The notes: generated by a model from the sequence alone, not told the origin. Shown: positions 38,325 through 47,035, counted from the stretch's first letter. The stretch is 64,000 bases of DNA from Paraburkholderia sabiae (GCF_030412785.1 NZ_CP125296.1:1426001-1490000), one strand, 5' to 3'. Numbers and translations: made by a program.

Positions 38325-38342
38325 CACCGGCGTTACGCTGAA

Positions 38343-38374
38343 AAGCCGGCACGAGCAGACACTCGTGCCGGCTT
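38343..38374 (+). terminator. Terminator of the oxygenase operon
   Basis: AAGCCGGCACGAG and CTCGTGCCGGCTT form a perfect 13-bp stem with a CAGACA loop, starting 18 bp after the transporter stop. CCTTGTC follows, so the T run is weak but the stem is very stable. Confidence 0.8.
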
Positions 38375-38461
38375 CCTTGTCATCAAGCCGATCGGAAGAG
38401 TTCGTCTCATGGGTAGTGCAACAAGCAATCCGTCAGCCCCGCCTCACATGGAAGGAACAGG

Positions 38462-39397
38462 ATGGATACGTTCAGTCAGATGCGCGTCTTGGTGCGCATC
38501 GTTGAATGTGGAAGCTTCACGGCCGCAGCCAATACGCTAAACACCAGCCCGGGCGCAATGTCACGAGCCATCGCCGACCTTGAGGAACGATTACAAACAC
38601 GGCTTCTCAATCGCTCGACTCGCAAGGTCGCGCTTACGCCAGCCGGTGAAATCTACCTTGAAAGACGCAGGCAGATTCTTGAAGACGTCAGCCGTGCGGA
38701 TGAGGAAGCAAGCGAAGCACAATCGCGGCCAATGGGCAAATTGCGCATCCACAGCCTGGCAAGCGTGGGCATGTCGTACATCCTGCCAGCAATCAAGGAG
38801 TACCGCGCACGCTACCCGCAAGTCTCAGTCGACCTGACGCTTTCCCAACGCGCGCCGGAACTCTTCGAGGGGGTGACTGACGTCGCCATCGTAGCCACGT
38901 CTTCGGCACTGCCGGACTCGGACCTCGTCTCACACCTGCTCGGGAGTTCGTTCAGCATTCTTTGTGCATCGCCGGAGTACGCGCGCGAGAAAGGAATTCC
39001 GTCAGCGCCGGCCGAACTGGTCAATCACGAGTGCCTCCCACTGCGGACGCCCGCCTTTCCTGCATTCGAGTGGCTACTCGAGCGTCACGGTCTTTCTGAA
39101 TCAATGAAAGTTTCCGGCCCGGTGGAACTGAATACGGCAGAGGCTGTGGCCAAGGCCGTGCGCGCGAGCATGGGAATCGGCGTCGTGCCGGTTTATACGG
39201 CGCTCGAAGGTCTCGCGGACGGCAGCCTGATTCGCGTTCTTCCTGAATACACTTTGCAAAGGATGAACATCTATGCTCTTCATCCTTCACGCAGGTACAT
39301 TGACGCACGAATCCGCACATGGATTGAGTTTCTACGTCAACTTATCCCGACGGTTATTGCCCGAGACGCCCGATTGCTTGGAGAGCACGCAGCTTGA
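38462..39397 (+). CDS. LysR-family regulator
   Basis: A 311-residue LysR protein of the PecT/DmlR-like (CrgA) subgroup: MDTFSQMRVLVRIVECGSFT, AAANTLNTSPGAMSRAIADL and RLLNRSTRKVALTPAGEIYL form the winged helix. The effector domain starts about residue 90 (MGKLRIHSLASVGMSYILPA). It follows the oxygenase operon terminator by 88 bp on the same strand and converges on the GMC oxidoreductase gene, so its target is not fixed by position: it may control the oxygenase cluster or act elsewhere. Confidence 0.9.
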   Translation: MDTFSQMRVLVRIVECGSFTAAANTLNTSPGAMSRAIADLEERLQTRLLNRSTRKVALTPAGEIYLERRRQILEDVSRADEEASEAQSRPMGKLRIHSLASVGMSYILPAIKEYRARYPQVSVDLTLSQRAPELFEGVTDVAIVATSSALPDSDLVSHLLGSSFSILCASPEYAREKGIPSAPAELVNHECLPLRTPAFPAFEWLLERHGLSESMKVSGPVELNTAEAVAKAVRASMGIGVVPVYTALEGLADGSLIRVLPEYTLQRMNIYALHPSRRYIDARIRTWIEFLRQLIPTVIARDARLLGEHAA

Positions 39398-39491
39398 CAT
39401 GCACGCCTCGAAGCCGCGCATTACCAGCTCATTCGAGGGGCATGAGGCGCACTCGGCGCTGCGCGCACGAGAGTCCTTCACCGAGTCCGAA

Positions 39492-41126
39492 TCACGCAAC
39501 GAACTGCAAAGGTTCGGCTCGCATGGTCGCTCGTCCGAGCACGAGATCACTTGCACGCTCGGCCAGCATGATAGTCGCAGCGTTGATGTTTGCACTTGGC
39601 ACCGACGGCATGACCGAAGCATCGATGACCCGCAACCGCTCCACACCCCTGACTTTCAGGTCTGGGCCGACCACAGCCGTCGCATCGTGCTTCGCTCCCA
39701 TCTTGCAGGTTCCGCACGGATGATAGGCGCTCGACGCATCCTGCCTGATGAACTGATCGATGGCAGCCGTTGCGCTCACGTCGACGCCCGGCATGTCTTC
39801 ACGGTAGTGAAAGCGACGGAAGGCGGCTTGCCGTGAAAACAGCAAACCGAGCCGCACCGACTCACGCATCACGCGCCAGTCTTCCTCGGTGTTCATGTAG
39901 TTTGGATCGATCGAAAGCGGGTCCTCGGCACGCATCGACTTCAAGCGGACACGCCCACGACTGGTCGGTCTCATCGGCCCCACTCCAATACGATATCCAT
40001 TCGTTTGCGGGGTAGGTATCCAGTCCTTGTTGAAGAACACAGGAAAGAAGTGAAACTGGATATCCGGATGAGGAATGTGAGAAGCGCTCTTCAGAAAAGC
40101 GCCGACGTGACACTGGTTGACGGACGCAACGCCCGACTTGAATCCAAACCATTGCATACCGGCCCACAGCATCCGATGCAATTGCAACTCGCGGTTGAGC
40201 GACACAGGTTCCCGCGTTTCGATCTGGATATGACATTCCAGATGATCCTGCAGATTCTCGCCGACGCCAGGCAACTCCACTCGCGGAGCAATACCTGTCT
40301 CGTGGAGATGATCGCCCGGCCCGATTCCCGACAACATCAGCAGTTGTGGAGAACCGAAAACACCTGCGCAAAGCAGCGTCTCCTTGCGCGCGACGACATT
40401 CACGACTGAATCGCCGCGCAGTACCTTGAACCCCGTGGCTCTATTCCCAATGAGATTGATCTGCTTGAGCGCGCTCTGCGTCCAGATCGTCAGATTAGCG
40501 TCTTCCTTGCGCGAGTGAAGGTAGCCGTACGCGGCGCTGTTGCGTATACCGCGATCGACGCTCATCTCGAAGCGCGACACGCCTTCCTGACGATATCCGT
40601 TGACGTCGTCGGTGAGTGGAAAACCCGCTTCGACTCCAGCATCGAGAAAGGCCTGGTTGAGCGGAGAGAGACGCTCCTGACGCTGCGCATGAATGAAGCC
40701 ATCGGTTCCCCGATAAGCGCTGCTCACGTCGCTCCGCTCGATCTTCCTGAAGTACGGCAGGCAGTCCGCCCAGCTCCAGCCCGTCGCGCCTTCCCGTTCC
40801 CAGCGCTCATAGTCGAGCGGATGACCGCGCAGCCACGTCATGCCGTTGATCGACGACGAGCCGCCGAGAACACGACCCCGCGGCTGCTGGATGCGGCGAT
40901 TGTCGAGGTTCCTTTGCGGCTCGGTCTCGAACCAGTAGTTGTATCGCGAGCTTGGCTTGAAAATCGATCTCAGGCCGGCGGGCATGCGGATTACCCACGA
41001 ATTGTCGCGCGGTCCCGCTTCGATCAGCAGCACCCGATTGCCGGCATCGGCGAGCCGGCGCGCGAGTACGCAGCCGGCCGAACCCGCTCCGCCGATGACA
41101 TAGTCGAACTCCAGCGCCTCGCTCAT
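39492..41126 (-). CDS. GMC-family flavin oxidoreductase (choline dehydrogenase-like)
   Basis: A 544-residue FAD enzyme. FDYVIGGAGSAGCVLARRL (about 6-24) is the GxGxxG flavin motif, VLLIEAG its acidic end. GGSSSINGMTWLRG is the GMC signature 1, and FGSPQLLMLSGIGP signature 2. The C-terminal YHPCGTCKMG and NINAATIMLAER supply the active-site histidine and asparagine. Such enzymes oxidise alcohols such as choline, short polyols or 3-hydroxypropionate-like acids. The start at 41126 has AGAGG at better spacing than the ATG at 41132. It lies 2 bp after the cupin gene, last in the operon with the betaine-type binding protein and the M24 protein. The substrate is unknown. Confidence 0.9.
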   Translation of the reverse strand: MSEALEFDYVIGGAGSAGCVLARRLADAGNRVLLIEAGPRDNSWVIRMPAGLRSIFKPSSRYNYWFETEPQRNLDNRRIQQPRGRVLGGSSSINGMTWLRGHPLDYERWEREGATGWSWADCLPYFRKIERSDVSSAYRGTDGFIHAQRQERLSPLNQAFLDAGVEAGFPLTDDVNGYRQEGVSRFEMSVDRGIRNSAAYGYLHSRKEDANLTIWTQSALKQINLIGNRATGFKVLRGDSVVNVVARKETLLCAGVFGSPQLLMLSGIGPGDHLHETGIAPRVELPGVGENLQDHLECHIQIETREPVSLNRELQLHRMLWAGMQWFGFKSGVASVNQCHVGAFLKSASHIPHPDIQFHFFPVFFNKDWIPTPQTNGYRIGVGPMRPTSRGRVRLKSMRAEDPLSIDPNYMNTEEDWRVMRESVRLGLLFSRQAAFRRFHYREDMPGVDVSATAAIDQFIRQDASSAYHPCGTCKMGAKHDATAVVGPDLKVRGVERLRVIDASVMPSVPSANINAATIMLAERASDLVLGRATMRAEPLQFVA

Positions 41127-41128
41127 GA

Positions 41129-41440
41129 TCATGCCTCTGTCGCTGCGCTACTGTCGACGTGATATCGGTAGCGCGTTTCGATCGGCGCCGAGATCTCCCA
41201 CACCGCTTCCGCGCCCTCACCGATCGAGACAAAGTCCCCTGCTTCGATATCGAGTTGCGCGCCATGTGCAAAGGTCAACCGTGCGCGCCCTGCAACGACG
41301 TAAAACGTCGCGCCCGGCACATAGCGATGCTGAAACGTGCTGCTGTCGCAATGCCACGTGTCCCAATCGGCGGTCGTGCGCGCGATGTCGTGCGGCGCAC
41401 GTTGCCTGGAGATGGATGGAGTCGTCATGGAAGCGTTCAT
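41129..41440 (-). CDS. Small cupin protein (cupin_3/DUF861-like)
   Basis: A single-domain cupin of up to 103 residues. YVPGATFYVVAGRARLTFAH, then GAQLDIEAGDFVSIGEGAEA and VWEISAPIETRYRYHV, match the cupin_3 fold. The usual HxH...E metal ligands of motif 1 are mostly missing (only FQHRY), so it may not bind metal as cupin-type DMSP lyases do. The start could be 41440 or the ATG at 41428. Its stop overlaps the alternative start of the GMC gene, so the two are translated together. It may be a small isomerase or binding accessory; function unknown. Confidence 0.75.
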   Translation of the reverse strand: MNASMTTPSISRQRAPHDIARTTADWDTWHCDSSTFQHRYVPGATFYVVAGRARLTFAHGAQLDIEAGDFVSIGEGAEAVWEISAPIETRYRYHVDSSAATEA

Positions 41441-41479
41441 GTCGGATAGGAAGGATTTGCCGTCGCGTTGCGATGCGCG

Positions 41480-42358
41480 CTACTTCATCCACTGTTGAAC
41501 CAGCGGACGGTTCGCATCGACCCATGCCTTCGCGCCTTTCTCGGGCGTCGACGCGCCTTGCCTGATGATCTCCGACATCAGGCCGCCCAACGAGTTGTCA
41601 TCCATCTTCCACTGCTGCAACCAGCGCTCGACATCGGGATGCTGGTTCCTGAACGCCTGGGTTTCGATGCCGTAGATCGAGTCTGTTGCACCGTAAGCGC
41701 CTTTCGGGTCCTTCAGGTACTTGAGCTTGTACTTCGACCAGATCCAGTGCGGTTTCCAGAGCGTCACGACAACAGGCTCCTTGCGTTGGATCGCGCGCTC
41801 GAGCGACAGCACCATCGCAGACTCGGACGACGACTGAATGTCATAGTCGAGCTGATAAGCCTTCTTCGCTTTCTCCGTCAGCTGCATCAGACTGCTGCCG
41901 GAGTCGATGCCGACGATCTTCGGCCTGCCAGCGGATGCGAACAGCGTTTTGTTCGCGTTCAGCTGATCGATGCTGTCGACAGCGACATAGTCGGGAACGA
42001 CCAGACCCAGATTGGCTTCCTTGAACCACGGTCCGATCTGCACGACCCTGTCTTTGACCTTGTCGAACGCAGGCTTGTCGCCTGACGGAAGCCACACTTC
42101 GAAGGTCAGATCGATTTTTCCTTGCGCAACGCTGTTGTAGATGAGCGCCTTGTCCGCGTTCTGCAACTGAACCTTGATGCCCTTCTCGTCGAGAAGAACT
42201 TTCCACATGTTCGCGACGGCGATGTTCTCCGCCCAGTTGTTCACGCCGATCGTGATCGATTTGTCTTCGGCACGCGCAGTGGCGACGGTCAGCAGAAACA
42301 CGACGGGCAATAGCCGCGTGAACAATCTCAGCAAGTTGATCATTTTCAATGCTTCCAA
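41480..42358 (-). CDS. Glycine-betaine-type ABC substrate-binding protein (OpuAC/ProX)
   Basis: A 292-residue exported protein. The signal peptide is LLRLFTRLLPVVFLLTVATA with cleavage after ARA. The mature part starts KSITIGVNNWAENIAVANMW and has the tryptophans and tyrosines used by this family to cage a quaternary ammonium or sulfonium group: FEVWLPSGDKP, IGPWFKEANLGL, WKPHWIWSKYKLKYL. Ligands in the family include glycine betaine, choline, carnitine and DMSP. No permease or ATPase gene is near, so it either uses a distant ABC system or is an orphan. It lies between the M24 gene and the cupin gene, with 40-bp gaps. Confidence 0.88.
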   Translation of the reverse strand: MEALKMINLLRLFTRLLPVVFLLTVATARAEDKSITIGVNNWAENIAVANMWKVLLDEKGIKVQLQNADKALIYNSVAQGKIDLTFEVWLPSGDKPAFDKVKDRVVQIGPWFKEANLGLVVPDYVAVDSIDQLNANKTLFASAGRPKIVGIDSGSSLMQLTEKAKKAYQLDYDIQSSSESAMVLSLERAIQRKEPVVVTLWKPHWIWSKYKLKYLKDPKGAYGATDSIYGIETQAFRNQHPDVERWLQQWKMDDNSLGGLMSEIIRQGASTPEKGAKAWVDANRPLVQQWMK

Positions 42359-42398
42359 TTGAGGTTGAATCCGTACGGCACGCGCGGCGCCGTCCTGC

Positions 42399-43655
42399 TT
42401 AGCCCAGCAATGTTTCTTCGAACGGGAAAAGCGAAAGCAGCTGCGTGCCCGTCTCCGTCACGAGTAACTGCTGTTCGAGCTTTACGCCTTCCTGTCCGCC
42501 CTCTTCGCCGATGTAGCTCTCGACGCACAGCGTCATCCCCGGCTGGATTTCGCCGTCGTAGCCCGACGCTGGAAAGTCCGCGTGATGGTAGAGGTACGGA
42601 TATTCGCCCGTCATGCCGCACCCATGTGCCGACAGGTAATAGCGATTCGCGTGATACTTGTCCGGGATGTTCCAGGCTTTGTCGCTGTACTCCCTGAACG
42701 TCATGCCTGGCTGGATGATCCCGATGTTGTGATGCACCTGCTCGTGAGCGAGCTTGTAAAGCGTGCGTTGCGTTTCACCCGGCTTGTCCGGCCCGGCGTG
42801 GAAGGTACGGGAGAAGTCGGAGTAGTAGCCATGACAGCCGACGACATCGGTATCGAGCGCTATCAGCTGGTTCGGCTCGATCACATGACTCGATGTTTCC
42901 TGAAACCACGGGTTGGTTCGACGCCCGGCACTCAACAGACGCGTCTCGACGTAGTCGCCGTCCTGCGCAATAACCGATTGATGCAGCACAGACCACAACT
43001 CGTTCTCCGACATGCCGGGTCGAATCGCATCGCGGAGCTTTCCGACGGCGACTTCCGTCGCCCGCAGTGAAGCGATGACGCACTTGAGTTCCTCGGCGGA
43101 CTTGATCGCGCGCGCCATTTCGATCGGCTCCTGCGCATCCACCAGACGCACGCCATGACTTGCAAGCGCAATCGCCGCTCCGGCGTTCATGCGTTCGATA
43201 CCGACCGTGGCGTTCGGACCGACGAGTTCGGTCAGCGTGGCTGCCATATCGGCCGCCCATGCTTTTTCCCGCGCCGCGATGGCGGGACCTGCGGCGACGA
43301 AACTCGCGGTCGACGATGGACGGACCTCGTCGATGGTCTCGAGACCATTGGCCAGGTGCTCGCAACCGGTGAACTCGAACAGGATCGTCCGGCTTTCGGT
43401 GACGATGAGGTAACGCGAAGGCGTGTTCCGGGCGCAAAAAACCTGCATGTTGCGAGCGCCGGTGGCGTAGCGGATGTTCACCGGATCGCTGACGATCAGG
43501 GCCGCGATTTCGCGCTTTCGCATTTCTGCGCGAACTCTGCCAAGGCGATACGCCCGTACCGACACGAGATCGATGTCGGAGCCGTGCGAAGAGCGATCGA
43601 GCGACTGAAGATCCGAAAGATCGTGCCGCTCGCGATGCCAGTCTAGCGTGGTCAT
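42399..43655 (-). CDS. M24-family protein resembling DMSP lyase DddP
   Basis: A 418-residue protein with a creatinase-type N-terminal domain and an M24 'pita-bread' C-terminal domain. It follows what I recall of DddP closely: SDPVNIRYATGARNMQ, ETRLLSAGRRTNPWFQE, EIQPGMTLCVES and a C-terminal FPFEETLLG. The metal ligands are Asp268, Asp270, Asp280, His344, Glu379 and Glu394, each exactly 27 lower than the DddP numbers I remember (295, 297, 307, 371, 406, 421). The residue at the place of the proposed base Asp377 is Gly350, so DMSP cleavage is not assured. Alternatives are an Xaa-Pro peptidase-like or betaine-analogue hydrolase. First gene of the operon, divergent from a LysR gene. Confidence 0.8.
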   Translation of the reverse strand: MTTLDWHRERHDLSDLQSLDRSSHGSDIDLVSVRAYRLGRVRAEMRKREIAALIVSDPVNIRYATGARNMQVFCARNTPSRYLIVTESRTILFEFTGCEHLANGLETIDEVRPSSTASFVAAGPAIAAREKAWAADMAATLTELVGPNATVGIERMNAGAAIALASHGVRLVDAQEPIEMARAIKSAEELKCVIASLRATEVAVGKLRDAIRPGMSENELWSVLHQSVIAQDGDYVETRLLSAGRRTNPWFQETSSHVIEPNQLIALDTDVVGCHGYYSDFSRTFHAGPDKPGETQRTLYKLAHEQVHHNIGIIQPGMTFREYSDKAWNIPDKYHANRYYLSAHGCGMTGEYPYLYHHADFPASGYDGEIQPGMTLCVESYIGEEGGQEGVKLEQQLLVTETGTQLLSLFPFEETLLG

Positions 43656-43812
43656 AAGACGTCCATGGGGAAAACACTAACTACCGGTTATGAGCCGCAT
43701 CGTCGCTGTTTGATCCGTACGAGTTGCGGATTCACTATTTGAAAAGGACTTTACGAGCCAAAAAATTCCCTGTACACAGATGGAATCTCATGCCTGTTGA
43801 TAACCGAGCGTT

Positions 43813-44748
43813 ATGAAGAGCCTGCGCCATCGTCTTCCACCGCTGACGAGCCTGATGTTTTTCGAGGCAGCCGCCCGGACGCTGAATTTCACGCGGGCCG
43901 CAGAAGAGCTTCACGTCTCGCAGGCAGCGGTGAGCAAGCAGATCCGCCAACTGGAGGAGCGGCTCGGATTTGCACTCTTCGAACGGGTTGGGCGACGCGT
44001 GCAGTTGTCGCCGCGCGGAATGCAGCTGCATGGCAAGGTCAGCGCGGCATTCAATTACCTCGCTGATGCCGTCGACGAAATCAGTGTCAGGCGGACCACG
44101 AGTATGGTCACGCTGGCCGCGAATACGGCGATCTCGCACTTCTGGCTGAGTGAAGTCATGAAGGACTTCCGCGATCGCAATCCGGGTTTCTCGGCGAGCA
44201 TTCGCACCATTACGTCCGATCAGCCTTCCGATCTCTTCGACGACAGCGTCGATCTCGTCGTGGCGTATGACCCCGGTGAGAGGATCAACTGGACGGCGCA
44301 GTTACTGTTCGAGGAAGAGATATTCCCTGTCGCGAGTCCCGCCTATATCGAGAGTCATCCGCTCGTCGGCGACGGGCCTGAAGCGCTGCTGTCGCAGGTG
44401 CTTCTCGAGTACGAACTCATACAGCCCAACTGGATCAACTGGGCGATCTGGTTCAGGTCGCTAGGTGTCGACCCGCGCCGCGTCAGAGCGACCGAGTATG
44501 GAAACAACTACAACGTGCTCGTCGATGCGGCCTCGCGCGGAAGAGGCGTGACGTTGGGCACGCGTCATCTTCTCGATGCGGAAATCCGTAGCGGGAAACT
44601 GGCGCGTCTGTCGTCGTTGAGCGTGCGTCCTGGCCGCGGCTACTTTCTGATGCGCAACGACCAGCGTCCGTTCAGTGCCGAGGTTGAACAGTTGCATCGC
44701 TGGATCGCGAGTTATCGTGTGAATCAGGAGATTCGCGAAGGGGCGTGA
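43813..44748 (+). CDS. LysR-family regulator (GcvA-like) of the M24/betaine cluster
   Basis: A 311-residue LysR protein of the GcvA type: LPPLTSLMFFEAAARTLNFT, RAAEELHVSQAAVSKQIRQL and EERLGFALFERVGRRVQLSP. The effector domain begins about residue 90. It diverges from the M24-family gene with a 157-bp gap, the classical arrangement for a LysR activator and its target operon (M24 protein, betaine-type binding protein, cupin, GMC oxidoreductase). The inducer would be the imported osmolyte or a breakdown product. Confidence 0.92.
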   Translation: MKSLRHRLPPLTSLMFFEAAARTLNFTRAAEELHVSQAAVSKQIRQLEERLGFALFERVGRRVQLSPRGMQLHGKVSAAFNYLADAVDEISVRRTTSMVTLAANTAISHFWLSEVMKDFRDRNPGFSASIRTITSDQPSDLFDDSVDLVVAYDPGERINWTAQLLFEEEIFPVASPAYIESHPLVGDGPEALLSQVLLEYELIQPNWINWAIWFRSLGVDPRRVRATEYGNNYNVLVDAASRGRGVTLGTRHLLDAEIRSGKLARLSSLSVRPGRGYFLMRNDQRPFSAEVEQLHRWIASYRVNQEIREGA

Positions 44749-45090
44749 GTTTCACCGTCGCGTGCGTCCAACAGATGCTACGGGACGTTTGACGGCTCAA
44801 GACCCCGCGCCTGAAAGGCTCGCGAGAAAAATGCCGCGCGCCTTCCCTTGTTCCGCCCATCTCTGGGGACGTCAAAGCGTTTGACAATCCCAGGCCATTC
44901 CTTAGAATCGAAGAGACTGCTGCGTCGCAACAATCAACTGACGTATTGATTGCTGAACGCGCTTCATGGTGGTCGCACAATAACGCAGGTCTGAGGCTGT
45001 TCACGAACGGACGATCGTTTCATTTTTACCGGCGTTCTATTAAATCGCCGTTATTTCGCATTCCTTATAAATAAATCTATCAACGTGGTT
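44749..45090. other. Gene-free region
   Basis: 342 bp with no gene. From about 45020 to 45080 it is AT-rich (CATTTTTACC, TTATAAATAAAT), likely the promoter of the small gene that follows. Confidence 0.4.
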
Positions 45091-45318
45091 ATGGTTTCAG
45101 GCAATAGAAGAGAAGGCAGTCCCAGTCCCTACACTTTCCGCGATATCGACGCGGCAATTTCCCACCTGGAAACGGTGCTGGATACCGAGGGCGCAAGATC
45201 GCTGTTCTCGCCGGCATACTGGCGAGAACGTATCCTTCAGGCATCTGCTACGAAGGGACTGGGTCCGAAACAGCGACAGCGACTGCACCGTCTGCTCGAG
45301 CGCATCAATGCATTCTGA
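45091..45318 (+). CDS. Small unrecognised protein, 75 residues
   Basis: No known family. The sequence looks real: an amphipathic helix TFRDIDAAISHLETVLDTEG, then ARSLFSPAYWRERILQASAT and a basic C-terminal helix LGPKQRQRLHRLLERINAF. No membrane helix or signal. An AT-rich promoter-like stretch precedes it. ATG 45091 is preferred to a GTG at 45085. It stands alone between the LysR gene and the convergent end of the mtn/dha operon, and could be a small nucleic-acid-binding or stress protein, but that is a guess. Confidence 0.5.
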   Translation: MVSGNRREGSPSPYTFRDIDAAISHLETVLDTEGARSLFSPAYWRERILQASATKGLGPKQRQRLHRLLERINAF

Positions 45319-45387
45319 ACTTGCTGAGCCCGACTTCTGGCATTGGTTGACGAACCGCTGAGGCCACCGCGTAAGAGCGCTGCTGCG

Positions 45388-46011
45388 TCAACCGAGCGCA
45401 GCAAGAAGCGCTTCGAGAAACCGCAAATATGCCGTCGCCCCCGGATCGGCGTGACCGATGCTGCGCTCCTGCACCCACGCCGCCCGCCCCTTCTGCGATT
45501 GCAGCGCGGCCGTGCTTTCGATCCGATGCCGCGCGGTCTCGATCATCGCAGCCAATACCTCTTGCGCGCGGCCGTCCGATGCTTCGAGCACATCGAGGCT
45601 CGGCACCAGCGCGTCGAGTACCGTCTTGTCGCCGACCTTGCTCTTGCCACGTTCGATGATGCGTGCCGCCACCGCGCGTCCGATCGCGAGTGCGTCGTCC
45701 TTGCCGACGTCATGTTTATCCAGCATCGTCTTCGCCGCCGCCAGCAATCCGCCGCCAATCAACGCTGCGAATGTCGACGGATTGGCCGTTGAAAATGCCT
45801 GTCCGGCAGCACGCAAGATGTCGCTCATCGCTGCGTCGTCCGGCAATGCGGCCAGCGCTTTTACGACTGCCGCCGATCCCTTCTGCACCGTGATGCCGAG
45901 ATCCCCGTCGCCGAGCGCCGCATCGAGTTCGCGCAATTCTTCGGTGTGCGCCGGCAGCGCCCCCAGCGCGCGGGAAAGCAGCGCGCGTATGTCGTTGCAG
46001 GACATGCTCAT
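45388..46011 (-). CDS. dhaL: Dihydroxyacetone-type kinase, DhaL subunit
   Basis: A 207-residue all-helical nucleotide-binding subunit. ELDAALGDGDLGITV carries the three magnesium-binding aspartates at 30, 35 and 37. GDKTVLDALVPS and RAAWVQERSIGHADPGATAY are the other family hallmarks. DhaL binds ADP/ATP and phosphorylates the sugar held by DhaK. In PTS-type systems a DhaM recharges DhaL; no dhaM is in the window, so this pair may use ATP directly, as in erythrulose-type kinases. Start 46011 has GGAG upstream. Last gene of the nine-gene operon. Confidence 0.92.
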   Translation of the reverse strand: MSMSCNDIRALLSRALGALPAHTEELRELDAALGDGDLGITVQKGSAAVVKALAALPDDAAMSDILRAAGQAFSTANPSTFAALIGGGLLAAAKTMLDKHDVGKDDALAIGRAVAARIIERGKSKVGDKTVLDALVPSLDVLEASDGRAQEVLAAMIETARHRIESTAALQSQKGRAAWVQERSIGHADPGATAYLRFLEALLAALG

Positions 46012-46036
46012 GATGTTCGCTCCGTCAAACCAGCAA

Positions 46037-47035
46037 CTAGTCGCGATACAGCGGAGAACGCGCGGGCGCTGCGAGCAGCGTTTCGAGTTCGTCGTCGAGC
46101 AGCATCACCGTGATCGAGGCACCGGCCATTTCGAGGCTCGTCACATATTCGCCGACATACGAGCGCGCTATCGACAGGCCGTGGTCGCCAACCACTTTCG
46201 CCGTACGCCTGAACAGCAGATACAGTTCTTCCAGCGGCGTCGCGCCCAGACCGTTGATCAGCACCGCGAGACGCGAGCCCTTCGGCGCGTTCAGATCGCC
46301 GAGAATCTCGCCCATCAGACGATCCGCAATCGCATCGGCGGATTCCAGCTTGCCGCGATGCGTGCCCGGTTCGCCGTGAATACCAATGCCAATCTCCATC
46401 TCGCCATCGGGCAGCGTGAAGGTGGGCTTGCCCGCAGCTGGCAGGATGGTCGGCGACAGCCCGACGCCCATCGTGCGGCAGTGGCTGTTCGCCTTCGCGC
46501 AGATTCGCGCGACTTCATCGAGCGAATCGCCGCGTTCCGCCGCTGCGCCCGTGCACTTGAAGACGAACGCCATGCCCGCCACACCGCGCCGTTCGCTCGC
46601 GCGCTCGGCAGGTGCCGAGGCGACGTCGTCCGTCAGCAGCACCGTCTTGATGTCGATGCCTTCGGGCTCTGCGAGATCGGCGGCGAGATCGAAGTTGAAC
46701 ACGTCGCCGCCATAGTTGCCGTACACATACAGCACGCCCGCGCCGCCATTCACCGCTTTGGTGGCCTCGAAAATCTGTTCCGCCGACGGCGACGAAAACA
46801 CGTTGCCCACTGCCACGCCGCTGCACAGCCCTTCGCCGACGTAGCCGAGAAAGCCCGGCAGATGCCCCGAGCCGCCACCCGTGACGATGCCGACGTGGCC
46901 CGCTTTCGGCGCATCGGCACGCACGAGCGCACGACGGTCGGCCGTCGCGGCCTTGATCCAGCCAGGATGCGCCAGGAACAATGCATCAATCACTTCATCG
47001 ACGAAATCATCCGGCTGGTTGATGATCTTCTTCAC
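46037..47035 (-). CDS. dhaK: Dihydroxyacetone-type kinase, DhaK subunit
   Basis: A 332-residue substrate-binding subunit. TGGGSGHLPGFLGYVGEGL (52-70) is the phosphate and substrate region with His58. GIGIHGEPG places His220, which binds the keto sugar covalently as a hemiaminal. ARSYVGEYVTSLEMAGASI is near the C-terminus. GTG 47035 is the start, with GGAG at 6-bp spacing; the family normally begins MKKIIN, matching VKKIIN here. It lies 25 bp before dhaL. It phosphorylates dihydroxyacetone or another small ketose; the operon makes a C3-C4 keto compound or aldehyde from a 5-modified pentose as likely as dihydroxyacetone itself. Confidence 0.92.
   Translation of the reverse strand: MKKIINQPDDFVDEVIDALFLAHPGWIKAATADRRALVRADAPKAGHVGIVTGGGSGHLPGFLGYVGEGLCSGVAVGNVFSSPSAEQIFEATKAVNGGAGVLYVYGNYGGDVFNFDLAADLAEPEGIDIKTVLLTDDVASAPAERASERRGVAGMAFVFKCTGAAAERGDSLDEVARICAKANSHCRTMGVGLSPTILPAAGKPTFTLPDGEMEIGIGIHGEPGTHRGKLESADAIADRLMGEILGDLNAPKGSRLAVLINGLGATPLEELYLLFRRTAKVVGDHGLSIARSYVGEYVTSLEMAGASITVMLLDDELETLLAAPARSPLYRD

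Noticed and set aside
41129..41440. Cupin-type DMSP lyase (DddL/Q/W-like)
   Set aside because: The metal-binding HxH...E motif is largely absent and the pattern is cupin_3-like.
42399..43655. Plain Xaa-Pro aminopeptidase
   Set aside because: The M24 fold and metal site agree, but the whole-length resemblance and ligand spacing are closer to DddP, and the neighbours concern betaine-type solutes.
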